A stretch of 62,000 nucleotides of DNA from Symbiodinium natans (Eukaryota; Sar; Dinophyceae; Suessiales; Symbiodiniaceae): positions 1,417,501-1,479,500 of the forward strand of contig CAJNDS010001557.1 of the NCBI GenBank assembly GCA_905221605.1, in the 5' to 3' direction. Position 1 is the first letter of the stretch. Each line of letters begins with the position of its first letter. Made by a program: the position numbers and the translations under genes. Shown one piece after another: positions 1 through 8,710 of the stretch. The notes under the pieces are model-generated. The model did not search any database, was not told the origin of the DNA, and saw only the letters and a program-made list of their open reading frames with translations.

Positions 1-521
1 GACTGCGCGACAGGGTGCGTCTTGGGGACCTCAAGCTTAAGCCCTGCCTCCGCATTGGCTTTGCTGCTTGTGGTAAAATTGAGGCTCCCAATCAGCACCA
101 CCGCGCCGTCAGGCCGCAGTAGGCAAAGGGCCTTGGCATGGTGCAGCCCTTGAATCCCGCTGCCTACCTTAGCCCCGCGGCCGTCGCGAGCGTAGGCGTC
201 GCGCAAGGATGTGCCGCAACCCACCTTCACCTCGGCACCTGCGGCCGCCAAGCGTTTCAACGCTTGCCACTGAAGCTTGGTGCGGTGGCATTGTCCCATG
301 TCGGCGACAATCCGAACGCTTGCGCCCTTGCCAAGCGACGCTTCGATTGCCTCGATGCAGGATGGGCAATCTAAGCTGTAAGCCCGGATGTAGATCACAT
401 CCTCGGCGCAAACTCTTGGGGACTCCCTCATCGCAACAAGTCTGTTACGGAGGACAGAACGACACGAGCACCCTCGACGAGCGTGGGCTTTAGCGTGGGC
501 TTTGGCCGGCCTCTTCTTCAT
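1..521 (-). CDS. Phospholipase-D/HKD-type nuclease-like domain, partial
   Basis: This ORF is open to the window edge. Translation from an ATG at 521-519 begins MKKRPAKAHAKAHARR and then gives a compact alpha/beta domain. A second ATG at 431-429 is an alternative start. The diagnostic stretch lies at about 145-60: LHHAKALCLLRPDG followed by VVLIGSLNFTTSSKANAE. This is the His-x-Lys and Gly-Ser-x-Asn pattern of the phospholipase D superfamily, which includes Nuc/Zucchini-type nucleases and cardiolipin hydrolases. Upstream strands such as ASVRIVADMGQ and AEVKVGCGTS fit the fold. Only one HKD motif is visible; single-motif members act as dimers. The frame is the same as the preceding 1122-residue ORF, from which one TGA (572-570) separates it, so it may be the C-terminus of that protein. 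A role in cleaving or joining nucleic acid for the element is inference. Confidence 0.6.
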   Translation of the reverse strand, partial: MKKRPAKAHAKAHARRGCSCRSVLRNRLVAMRESPRVCAEDVIYIRAYSLDCPSCIEAIEASLGKGASVRIVADMGQCHRTKLQWQALKRLAAAGAEVKVGCGTSLRDAYARDGRGAKVGSGIQGLHHAKALCLLRPDGAVVLIGSLNFTTSSKANAEAGLKLEVPKTHPVAQ

Positions 522-569
522 TGAACACGCTCCGGCCCAGAGGCACAAGCTGGCGTGGACGCTTGTGTC

Positions 570-3500
570 TCAAGGGCCTGCCACCACGAGGCACTTTAGC
601 ACACAGAAGTTTGCTCCAAGTCCCTTGGAAAACTCGCCAGCCACACAGCCGGTGTACACCACTCCCTCTGTCATCCGGCACCAGACTGAAGATGCACTCA
701 ACTCCCAGTACCTGCACACGAGGCACGATGACCCAAGCAGCGTTTGGGCGGCCTGAAGGTATGGCCCGCCCGCAAGGAATTCCGCTTCTTTGACTGGAGA
801 ACTCCTAGCGGGGGCTGGGCCCTTGTTCCTCCGGCCTGGCGTGCGCGCCACAGTGGCAGTGGCGGCACGTTGCACGGAGCCGGACTGTGCGTGGGCTGCG
901 CTCGCTCCATTTGCTGGGGCCGCGGCCAGGTCACGACCCGCGAGCCCCTGAAAGCAGGAGAGCTCGCGGCTCTTGGCCGCGAGTTGGGAGAAACACCCTT
1001 CACTGTTCCCCAAACCCAACACCACCTTACCCTTAGCTAGGGCATCGGAGGCGGTACTCCGAATGGAGTCTGTGAGCGCAGGACCCGCGCCTCGCTGGGC
1101 CGCGTGCAAAAACCCTAAGGAACGAGCGGTGTCCATTGCGGCATCGCAATGCCCGCAGCGTCCTTCTGCCAGGTAAGCACGACAGCCACAGGCAGCTGTC
1201 TCCTCCTTGAGGTGCACCCAAACCTTATGGGACACCCCTTTCTTGGAGCTCGCGACCTCAAACGTCGCTTCGGAGCCAAGGAGCTGAGACAGCCGCGCCT
1301 CAGGGGCCGCGGTGTTGCCATGTCGCAAATGCGCAATGCGATTGGCAACGGCACGACTCACGTACCACAGAACAGCACCGCACAAGATCACTACTACCAG
1401 AGTGATGGCTGTTCCGGCGACCCACACGGTCCGCCTGGCCCCATGGCCGATTTCCTCGACAACGTCGGCCGAAACCGTTGCAACCGCGTGCATGGAGTCC
1501 TCGACAACATGCACAACCCCGCGGTGCAACTGCAAGGCAATCGGCGCCGACGCTGCAGCCGCCAGGCCCCACCAGCCGTTGATGTTCCCGTTGAGGGCGT
1601 GCATCAACCGATTGAGGAGCCCGCGACCCAGGAAAAAGGGGGTCCGCGGCGGAAGCGGAACACTCGGCGGCGGCCGGGCCGACCCGCACGGGAAAGCTGG
1701 GACCCAGCTTGTGCTTGGGCGGGGTTGGAGCGCGGCAACAATGCCCGCGGCGAAAGCGCCCCAGGCGTACTTGCCCCTCCCCTTGGGCTTGCCCTTGGCA
1801 TCGGACTTGCCTCTGCCCTTCGGCTTGCCCTGGCCCTTGCCACGGGCGTCTGCCCAAGCACCCCACGGGTCGCGGCCCTTCCCGTACGTCGCCTCCTCGC
1901 GACGTCTCTTGCCGCCCCTCTTCTTGTGTTTACTTCTAAGAAGAGGCTGGATCGTTTCCTGATCCATCGCGCGATTGGCCAGAAGGATCTCGTACTCCAG
2001 CTCGTCCTGGCTGCTCTCGGAGCCCGAGTCCCTCTCTTCGCCGCGCCGCGGATCCGGGATCCCGCGGGAAACGACCTCTGCCAAGCGGAGGGGCGTGCTG
2101 CACCTAAAGCACAGCTGCCTGAATGAAAGGTTCCATTCATAGCAGTTAGGGCACTGCCACCCCGCTATGCGGAGCGCTTCGCTGATGTGATCATCGCGCT
2201 CCGCCTTCTCCGCCTGGCGCCGCTCCCGCTTCTTGGCGCGCTCGGCCGCCTGCGCCTCCTCGGCCGCCTGGAGGGCTTCAGCGAGTTCCTCATCGCTGAG
2301 GAGCCTCGCGGCATCTGCCCGCGCTTGTTGGTCTTCAAGCTCTTCGGCAGAAAACCTCCGCCGCCATTGCTCCGGCGCGGTTTGGGGATCCACCTCCCAC
2401 CACCCGATGTCGATCCCATTGATCCATCGGCCGTCGCACGGGGCGCCCGCATTCGGGCCGCCCGCGTGCGTGGTGAGGCACTGGTCCTCGGTAACCGGGT
2501 TGATGGCTTCGCAGAAGAAGCACCGCCAGCTGCCGTAGGGGTAAAAGCGGCCTTCGACGTAGGCTCGGTTGGCTGGGAGGGCGACCTCGTCCGCCTCATC
2601 CGCGGTGGCAGCCTCCATCTCAACCGAGACCTCTTCGTCCTTGACGACCTCAGCCTCCTCCTCCTGTTCCTCCTTGGCCAGGGGCTCTTCTCGCTCCCGG
2701 CCGACGTTGAGGTGGGACTCAGTGCGAACCTCGGCGCGCATCAAAATGACGTCAAGGCTATCCGCGGCTGGGTCGCCCGCGAAGAAGGAGTCGATCTCCT
2801 TGGCATGGAGATCGTCAAGAGGCGTCACCAGGTCCGGCGAGTAATCTCGCTTGGAGCGACGCTCAGCCAGGCGTCGCTGGACGTCGCCCTTCGGCGGCTC
2901 GAGGGCCCGCCCGCGCGGAGCGGCCTTCCGCGGAGGCTCGGGCTCGGCCTCCTCCGTGGGCTCGCTCTTGGGCGTGGACCCTCCATCGCTTCCCTCTGGA
3001 GCACCAGGGGGGTCCAGCTCGGGGTCGTCGCGAAGCCACCCCGGCGGATGGCTACCACCATAGATGTGGTGCGATCCATCCTCAAGCTGGATTCGGTCCC
3101 CTCGCCTCAGGAGCGGGACTCTCGAGTGATCGTACCCGTTGGCTTTGTGGTACCTAATCACTCGGAGCATGGGCACCTCCCCATACCCGCCGTCCTTTCC
3201 TCGGCGGAACAGCCGTCCCCGCCAGTCCTGACGAAAAGGGTCAAGAGGTGCGGAGGGGCTGATCCCCAGGTTGGGCGGAAGAGAGGCGCCATGGCAGGCC
3301 GCCTGATGCAAGTGGTACTGCACCAGCGACTCAAAGGCTAGCCCGCATCCCGGAGCCGAACATCCGTAGTGGCCGTCAGCGTTGGGGCGAGGCTCCTCTG
3401 AGGCTGAGGCGGACTGGGCGGTCCCGCCTCCCGAAGGCCTGGCGGAAGTGCTCGACCCCGCAGCCCCGGGGGCGTCCTGACCATCGTCAGACACCTCTTC

Positions 3501-3938
3501 CCCGTCGGCGCCTTCCCCGGCCGCCCGACTCTCTCCCTCTCGGCGCAGCGTTTTGAGGGACTCCTCACGCTTGGTGATCTTCTCCAGCTTCACCATCGCA
3601 GTTCCCGCAACCTCCAGTATTCTCGACTGGAGCTTCTGCGCTCTAAGGAGAGCTTCGGACCGCGCGAGGTATTCCTTCGCGCTGGTGACCACAGACTGGC
3701 CGAGCACGAGGACTCCTTCCTCTGTGCTCTCGGCCTTGGCCCCACTTGCGGGCTCCTCGTCCTCCTTCACTTTGACCGCGGCTGGAGGCGCCCGCGTGTC
3801 GGGAAGATCCGAGCTGGAACTATCTTCCTCGACACCTTCAGCTTCTTGGGCTGCCTCTTCCTCGAGCGAGTCCTCGGGCTCGAGGACATTGGGGCCCGGG
3901 ACGTTACGCCTAGGGTACACCTTGGGCTTCGCTGGCAC
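570..3938 (-). CDS. Retroelement accessory protein: C2H2, RanBP2-type and SWIM-like zinc fingers plus membrane helix
   Basis: The 1122-residue ORF is acidic and low-complexity at the N-terminus. It then shows a C2H2-like finger (YGCSAPGCGLAFES..., C-x4-C-x12-H-x4-H, near 3,365-3,290). Two RanBP2/zinc-ribbon motifs follow: WRCFFCEAINPVTEDQC near 2,540 lacks a clear last Cys, and GWQCPNCYEWNLSFRQLC near 2,165-2,105 with FRCS is complete. A charged helix rich in Ala/Glu/Arg and a basic Gly-Lys stretch (KGQGKPKGRGKSDAKGK, about 1,840-1,790) come next, then one strong membrane segment (AGTAITLVVVILCGAVLWYV, about 1,430-1,365). A Cys-x-Cys-x8-Cys-x-His motif (ACGCRAYLAEGRCGH, about 1,190-1,145) resembles a SWIM finger. 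It overlaps the KptA-like ORF in another frame (3,767-3,938), so a frameshift probably joins them. Function is not recognised; zinc fingers plus a basic stretch suggest nucleic-acid binding. Confidence 0.6.
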   Translation of the reverse strand: MPAKPKVYPRRNVPGPNVLEPEDSLEEEAAQEAEGVEEDSSSSDLPDTRAPPAAVKVKEDEEPASGAKAESTEEGVLVLGQSVVTSAKEYLARSEALLRAQKLQSRILEVAGTAMVKLEKITKREESLKTLRREGESRAAGEGADGEEVSDDGQDAPGAAGSSTSARPSGGGTAQSASASEEPRPNADGHYGCSAPGCGLAFESLVQYHLHQAACHGASLPPNLGISPSAPLDPFRQDWRGRLFRRGKDGGYGEVPMLRVIRYHKANGYDHSRVPLLRRGDRIQLEDGSHHIYGGSHPPGWLRDDPELDPPGAPEGSDGGSTPKSEPTEEAEPEPPRKAAPRGRALEPPKGDVQRRLAERRSKRDYSPDLVTPLDDLHAKEIDSFFAGDPAADSLDVILMRAEVRTESHLNVGREREEPLAKEEQEEEAEVVKDEEVSVEMEAATADEADEVALPANRAYVEGRFYPYGSWRCFFCEAINPVTEDQCLTTHAGGPNAGAPCDGRWINGIDIGWWEVDPQTAPEQWRRRFSAEELEDQQARADAARLLSDEELAEALQAAEEAQAAERAKKRERRQAEKAERDDHISEALRIAGWQCPNCYEWNLSFRQLCFRCSTPLRLAEVVSRGIPDPRRGEERDSGSESSQDELEYEILLANRAMDQETIQPLLRSKHKKRGGKRRREEATYGKGRDPWGAWADARGKGQGKPKGRGKSDAKGKPKGRGKYAWGAFAAGIVAALQPRPSTSWVPAFPCGSARPPPSVPLPPRTPFFLGRGLLNRLMHALNGNINGWWGLAAAASAPIALQLHRGVVHVVEDSMHAVATVSADVVEEIGHGARRTVWVAGTAITLVVVILCGAVLWYVSRAVANRIAHLRHGNTAAPEARLSQLLGSEATFEVASSKKGVSHKVWVHLKEETAACGCRAYLAEGRCGHCDAAMDTARSLGFLHAAQRGAGPALTDSIRSTASDALAKGKVVLGLGNSEGCFSQLAAKSRELSCFQGLAGRDLAAAPANGASAAHAQSGSVQRAATATVARTPGRRNKGPAPARSSPVKEAEFLAGGPYLQAAQTLLGSSCLVCRYWELSASSVWCRMTEGVVYTGCVAGEFSKGLGANFCVLKCLVVAGP

Positions 3939-4918
3939 GATCGAAGTCCTAGGGTCCCTAAGGGACGCCCTTTGGCCTTAGGCGCGGCCTTAGGAGGGGT
4001 AACAGGTTGGGCGGCCCCCGCGGCCATGACACGACCCGCAGGGGCCAGCACAACCGTCGAGGAGCTCGCCGCGCCACTGCTGGCCGCAGCAGCTTGGGAC
4101 GCTTGGACCGTGCCCAGTTTCGGTCCTCGCCCCAACGGCGGGTTGGGGCCCGCACTGGTGTCGCCTAAACTCTTTAGGTCGACACGCAGGACCAACCTAT
4201 CCACTTCCAACTCCGCTATCAAGTCTGAGTAGACAGGCGAGCCCCTGGGGAGTGCCCAGATGCGGGAAATGCCGGTGGCCCTAATCTGGCCAGTGAGGGC
4301 CACCCCATCCGCTCCTGCATAGATGGGCACTCCGGCGTCCCGCAGGACCGCCAGTCGGATCTCGACTATGCAAGTCGATCCGCGGCGGAACCCGCGCCTT
4401 CCGTCCTCCCACTGCGTGGGGCAGTGTCCTAGGACGTAGTGCACCCCGAGGCGGCCTCCCGGCCCGCCGCCGGGGATCAGGCCGTTCTGCACCAGGCTTG
4501 GCACGACATGCAGGTCCGTGCCGTGCCACATGGCCGGGCCATACTGACGGATGAGGTCGTCGATGGCCGTCTCACTTAGGCCCTCCATCATGAACCCCAT
4601 CGGATGGCCGCAATCGGCAGAGTGGCCTTGGAAGGCACGAAGGAAACCAGCGTGCGAGGTGTCCAACCTCGGTTTCCGCTGGTTGGCGTCGTGCGCGACC
4701 GCCTGGTTGTACTGGTTGATGGTGATCCCGAGTTGTTCGATCAACTCATCAACCGGGTAGAGGCCGCCCGGACCGAACCGGCCTCTGCAGCCACCTTCGC
4801 CGTGCCGCATGCATCGGACTAGCAGGCGCTGCACGTCGTCTATCGTGGGCGGGCCCTTCCGGCCCTTAGGGCCTGGGCTCTTGCTCTTGCCCCTGCCCTT
4901 CGACCCTCCTCCACCCAT
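3767..4918 (-). CDS. KptA/Tpt1-like RNA 2'-phosphotransferase domain of the retroelement
   Basis: Translation from the ATG at 4918-4916 (MGGGGSKGRGKSKSPGPKG) gives a basic tail and then a domain matching the Tpt1/KptA family. That family removes the 2'-phosphate at RNA ligation junctions by transfer to NAD+. Visible family motifs: RCMRHGEGG (Arg38-His39 from this Met), GFLRAFQGHS (Arg94), AMWHGTDLH (His132) and GGRLGVHYVLG (Arg156, His160). These positions correspond to the Arg-His-Arg-Arg core of the family, so the domain may be active. A further conserved-looking region (RRGFRRGSTCIVEIRL, GVALTGQI) and a Pro/Ala-rich linker follow. The reading frame is open from upstream RT sequence in the same frame, so the domain may be made by fusion or from its own Met. 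Family assignment is by motif order only; no alignment was run. Confidence 0.7.
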   Translation of the reverse strand: MGGGGSKGRGKSKSPGPKGRKGPPTIDDVQRLLVRCMRHGEGGCRGRFGPGGLYPVDELIEQLGITINQYNQAVAHDANQRKPRLDTSHAGFLRAFQGHSADCGHPMGFMMEGLSETAIDDLIRQYGPAMWHGTDLHVVPSLVQNGLIPGGGPGGRLGVHYVLGHCPTQWEDGRRGFRRGSTCIVEIRLAVLRDAGVPIYAGADGVALTGQIRATGISRIWALPRGSPVYSDLIAELEVDRLVLRVDLKSLGDTSAGPNPPLGRGPKLGTVQASQAAAASSGAASSSTVVLAPAGRVMAAGAAQPVTPPKAAPKAKGRPLGTLGLRSCQRSPRCTLGVTSRAPMSSSPRTRSRKRQPKKLKVSRKIVPARIFPTRGRLQPRSK

Positions 4919-5588
4919 CGCGGCACTGAGGCCCGCGGCTTTGCTGGACCTCCGATGGGCGAGGGAAACCTGACGCGCCCTTGAGCGGCCAGGACACGGC
5001 CCGCTGCAAGGGGCCGGTGTGCAGTAGTGGTAGGCAGCCGCTCCCGCGCGGCCAGGGCACGGCCCGCAGCGGGGCCTTGTGGTTGACCACGAAGGTCCGG
5101 GCGACCGATCGGTCGCTCCCGCGCGGTCTGGTCGCGACCCGCAGCGGGGCGCAGTGCACAGGCACGAACGCGGGGAGGGACTACCTACCCTAGGCTCTAC
5201 AACACACTTGAACCGCTGCGGCGGGGGTTTGGGGAGTTTCCTTAAGGTCTGGGCTTTAAGGCTTCTACGGCTTCTGCTTCGACCTTGGACCGAACCTCTA
5301 GGCCTGCTTCCTAAACACTGGCTGCGGGACAAACGAACGAAGCTGCACGCGACGAACGACGAAAAATCCTTCTGCCCGCAGACCGGCGACCTGGGAAACG
5401 GCCCGCCCCAAAAACACCCGCCCTGAACACAGAAACACCCGAACAGCCCCAACATCCTGAGCATCAGAACGCGCGTGGGGTGATTCTGGTCTGAGCGCGC
5501 CGCGTCATGGTTCGCGCGCTTGGAGTTGTGCGCACCGCGAACGCCTAAGGCTTCAAGAGCAGACGACGCGCTCTGCGGAGCCGCGACT
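4919..5588 (-). other. Inter-domain segment between RT palm and KptA-like domain, weak coding support
   Basis: The frame stays open here, but the translation (rich in Arg, Cys, Pro and Ser) looks like an incidental GC-rich reading. It starts after REACAKGA, the last RT-like residues, and includes SDQNHPTRVLMLRMLG. The segment holds three copies of a GC-rich motif near 4,985, 5,046 and 5,120 and may be a junction, an intron or untranslated spacer. No LTR, polypurine tract or splice pair could be established. Confidence 0.4.
4985..5149. repeat. Cluster of three copies of a dispersed GC-rich ~20-bp motif
   Basis: Copies close to GCGGCCAGGTCACGACCCGC occur here at about 4,985, 5,046 and 5,120. 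Others occur at 918, 4,020, 10,904, 12,281, 14,797 (diverged) and 15,851. They fall in different reading frames of the retroelement, so conservation is at DNA rather than protein level. Role unknown. Confidence 0.5.
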
Positions 5589-7684
5589 GCCCCCTTGGCG
5601 CACGCTTCGCGCACCGCCCCCTCGGCTTGGGCATCAGTGAAAAACTGCCCATCAATGACCCTACCCGTCCTAACAGTAAGATCATCCACGTAGGCAATCC
5701 ACTCCTTAGTATACTTAAGGCGCCTACCTCTGCCGGGGGCATAGGCCCTATCAACCACAAAGTTGAAATCATCTGGGCCGTTAATCGGGCCAAAGGTGAG
5801 GCCGACAGGGAGATATTTCCCTGATCTTGCCACAATGGCCAACACCTCGCGAGCACGCTTGGTGTTCCTAATCTGATTAAACCCACTAACCGCATCCACG
5901 AAGGTATACCAAACCGAACCTACTGCGGCGGCGAGCACATCGCTGCCCCGCCGACAATAGTACGTGGAGCGCTTAATTCGGGCATTCACACGGCGGTAGT
6001 CAACCACCAAGCGTCGCTTCCTATGCCGCTTGTAGCTGGGCATTTCCTTGGTCGGAAACGGCGCAGATCCCCAAGCCGAGCTGCCGCGGATCAACTGACC
6101 CCGCTTGCATTCTTCTTCAAGCTTGTCGTCGACCCATTGCGCGGACTCGCCCCTCAGACTGTGAGGCTGGGACGAGACCGGCGGCCCGGTGGGGATGCAG
6201 TCATGGGCGAACTTCCTGACCGTGGTCCTGGTGGTGTCCTCCACCCAGAACCCAGCGGCCTTTCGCCGTATGACCTCCCTGACGGCTGCGATATCAGCAT
6301 CGGTCAGCCCGGGTCTGGTTGGTCCAGGCTCGATCTTCAAACCCGACCATACGAGGTCTCTATAGGCCTCGGTGCGCCTAGGATCCTCCGCGACCTTCTC
6401 GCCCGCAAGAGCATAGACCTCAAGGTCAGCCCGGACGGAATCCCAGTCCTTGGCGTCCGCCTTGGTCCGCCAAAACGCTTCCTTCTCCGCGGCATACTTA
6501 TCCACCTCCTTATCCAGCTCCGCACGCTCTGCTGGCGTGAGGTCCTCGCCCGACCGCACGTCCGGGAGGGGAACGACTGGAGAGGGCTGTGGCGCAGCCG
6601 CGGCGCTATCTGCACCCGCAGTCGCTGGAAAGCTTTCAACTGCAGCGGTGCACAGCTCTTCTGCGCCCCTCAGACCAAGGTCCTGGAGCGAGGCGCAGAA
6701 AGCCGCCCCTATGAGGTTGTAGTCGGATTGCGCGCGCTCAACGTGCTTGTGCTGCACTGCGCCTAGCGCATCCGGCCTACTACACCTCAAACCTACCGAT
6801 TCTAAACTGAAATCGGCGAGCCACAGGGCCCCGCTCTCAACGAGGTTGCCGCGGCCACTGGCCCGCGCGAACTGGCACATGTCAGCCCGCACGAAAGCCC
6901 AAGGCCAGCGTGGCTCTGCGAGCGTCCCAAACAAGGCGCCCCACTCCTCTAGCCGCCAAGGTTCCCACTCGCCTTTTTGCGCCTGCAAACGCAGCGCGAC
7001 GTGGGCGCCCGCGCGCGTGCGTTCCTGCGCACACCGGACGACTAGCTGGAGGAAAGCCCGGGGCACATTCTTGCCCTCAAGCCCAATCACGAGCACCTTC
7101 GGCTCTGTCCGCAGAACAGCGCCGCTAATGGCCTCTAAGTGCTCTTCTGCGGCCAGATTCCAGGTGATCCCGTAGGCCTGCTTGCCTTGCACAAAGGCGG
7201 GAACAACCCTGTACCCGTGCCTCCTAGCCGCGTCGGAAACGACCGCGTCACCCCAAGCAACCTCTAAGACATCGGCAACCCCACCAAGGAAATACTGCCG
7301 GAACCAACTCTCGACAGCACCCGACTCTGGGGAAGCCCTAGGCTGCAATACGCGGGGTTCCGCGACCAGGAGGTCCGCGAGGGCCCCTTGGATCGAGAGT
7401 ACACCCGTGCCGGCGCGAGACGCTCGCTCGAGCGTCCGGTCCTGCAACGAATACGCTCCCTTATCCAACTTTCTGGCCGAGGCTGCAGCCAGCACGCCGT
7501 CGCGGTTTAGGTCGATTTTGGAAATGATTTCCTTCACAGAAACCGCTTCATGGGCCGGACGGGTCCCTTCTGAAAGCGTGAGCGCTCCGTCCTCGGCGAT
7601 ATATGCAAGCCGCCATTTGACGCGAACCCCGCTGGCGTCGGGGAGATAGCGATGGACGCCGACCTGCGCACGGGCCGCATCCAC
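5589..7684 (-). CDS. Methyltransferase-like region plus reverse transcriptase fingers/palm half
   Basis: Same frame as the integrase C-terminal ORF upstream, from which a single TGA (7702-7700) separates it. The first 110 residues are unrecognised. Next comes VLEVAWGDAVVSDAARRHGY, then a V-x-V-I-G strand (PKVLVIGLEGKNVP) and WAFVRADMCQFA; strand order resembles a degenerate class-I methyltransferase fold, but no intact catalytic motif is seen. The RT part follows: RKRRLVVDYRRVNARI, motif A in TFVDAVSGFNQI (about 5,905-5,870) and motif C AYVDDL (5,696-5,681). The RT homology stops shortly after (TGRVIDGQFFTDAQAEG), before the thumb. The thumb half is encoded about 6 kb upstream, ahead of integrase. 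Both aspartates of YVDD and the motif A aspartate are present. Confidence 0.7.
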
Positions 7685-7699
7685 CTGCGTGACCCGTCC

Positions 7700-8710
7700 T
7701 CACCTGCACACCTTAGGGCCTCCACCTACACCCCGATAGGCAATGCGGTCGCCAAGGCGGAGGACGAAGTCCCTCCCGCGCCTGGTCAGCGTGAACTCCA
7801 CCTGCTTGGCGTCGCCTTGAACCTGTTGCCCTAAGCTGGGGCGAGACGAGCCGTCCCCGCCGGTTCCATCGTCCTCAAAGACGACCGGCTCGCGGGATTC
7901 CGCGCCATCTGCATCCGCAGGAACAAGAATGCAGTCTTCTGCGTGCGCCTCCATCGGGCCGCGCCGGGCGGAAGAAGTACCCCCCGACTCCATCGACACG
8001 GGCTCCAAGGTGAGCCTGTGGCCCTTGACTTCCAACACGCGCCAGGGGCCGGTCAGACCCGGTTTCCAAGGCACACGCCCCGCCCCCTCTGAACGGGCCC
8101 TCGGAGCGTTCCAGACCACTCGGTCGCCTGGCTTAAGGTCCACAGTGCGCCTATGACGATTTGCAAGTTTCGCCCGCGCTTCTGAAGACCGCGTCCAGTG
8201 CTCTCGGACCGCAGCAGCTAGCTCCGAGAACTGTTTGAACTGGCTCCGAGCCCAATCAGAGATGGGTTCAAACTGCAAGGCGTCTCGCAGGACGTCCTTT
8301 TCAAGTGGTAGAGCGAGCGACCAGCTCCGCTCTAGGTCCCTCGGGGTATACCCGTGGGGTCCCGGAGTGTTGTCTATGACGTACTCCGCCACCACGAGCC
8401 AATCCGACCAAGCTTCGGAAAGGGAGGCGCCGACTTGTCTGACGACCGCCCCCAGAACCTTTTGAACTTCTTGGTGGACTCGCTCGTTTGCGCCCAACTC
8501 ACAAGGCCTCAAGGGCGCGCTAAACCGCCACTCGGTCCCAAGCATCGCGCTGAGTTCTGCCATGAGCGCGTTCTTGAACTCTGGCCCTCTGTCCGACCTG
8601 ATGAGGCTCGGGATCGTCCTGCTGCGAAGCACACAGCGCACGAACGCCCTCCTGACTCCGCATGAGTCAGAGACCTCATCGGCTCGAGGAGGACAGCATG
8701 ACTGAGGCAA
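7700..8710 (-). CDS. Integrase catalytic core (C-terminal part) and C-terminal domain
   Basis: The second catalytic Asp of the retroviral-type DDE integrase is in LIRSDRGPEFKN (codon 8593-8591). The Glu is in LGANERVHQEV (codon 8485-8483). Exactly 35 residues separate them, the canonical D-x35-E spacing. Downstream are the usual core helices (WSDWLVVAEYVIDNTPGPHG) and a basic C-terminal DNA-binding-like region with KPGDRVVWNAPR and GLTGPWRVLEVKG. The first Asp is encoded in another frame by the preceding ORF; the switch lies near 8,690. The ORF ends at a TGA (7702-7700) set in TGCAGGTGAGGA. Coding then resumes in the same frame, so the stop could be a mutation, a readthrough site, or part of a CAG/GTGAGG splice donor. 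Confidence 0.75.
   Translation of the reverse strand: MPQSCCPPRADEVSDSCGVRRAFVRCVLRSRTIPSLIRSDRGPEFKNALMAELSAMLGTEWRFSAPLRPCELGANERVHQEVQKVLGAVVRQVGASLSEAWSDWLVVAEYVIDNTPGPHGYTPRDLERSWSLALPLEKDVLRDALQFEPISDWARSQFKQFSELAAAVREHWTRSSEARAKLANRHRRTVDLKPGDRVVWNAPRARSEGAGRVPWKPGLTGPWRVLEVKGHRLTLEPVSMESGGTSSARRGPMEAHAEDCILVPADADGAESREPVVFEDDGTGGDGSSRPSLGQQVQGDAKQVEFTLTRRGRDFVLRLGDRIAYRGVGGGPKVCR

Noticed and set aside
1149-2126. 325-residue plus-strand ORF opposite the accessory zinc-finger ORF
   Set aside because: It is antisense to a longer ORF with recognisable zinc-finger motifs; its Arg/Pro/Ala-rich content is typical of GC-rich shadow frames. Other plus-strand ORFs in 1-16 kb were dropped for the same reason.
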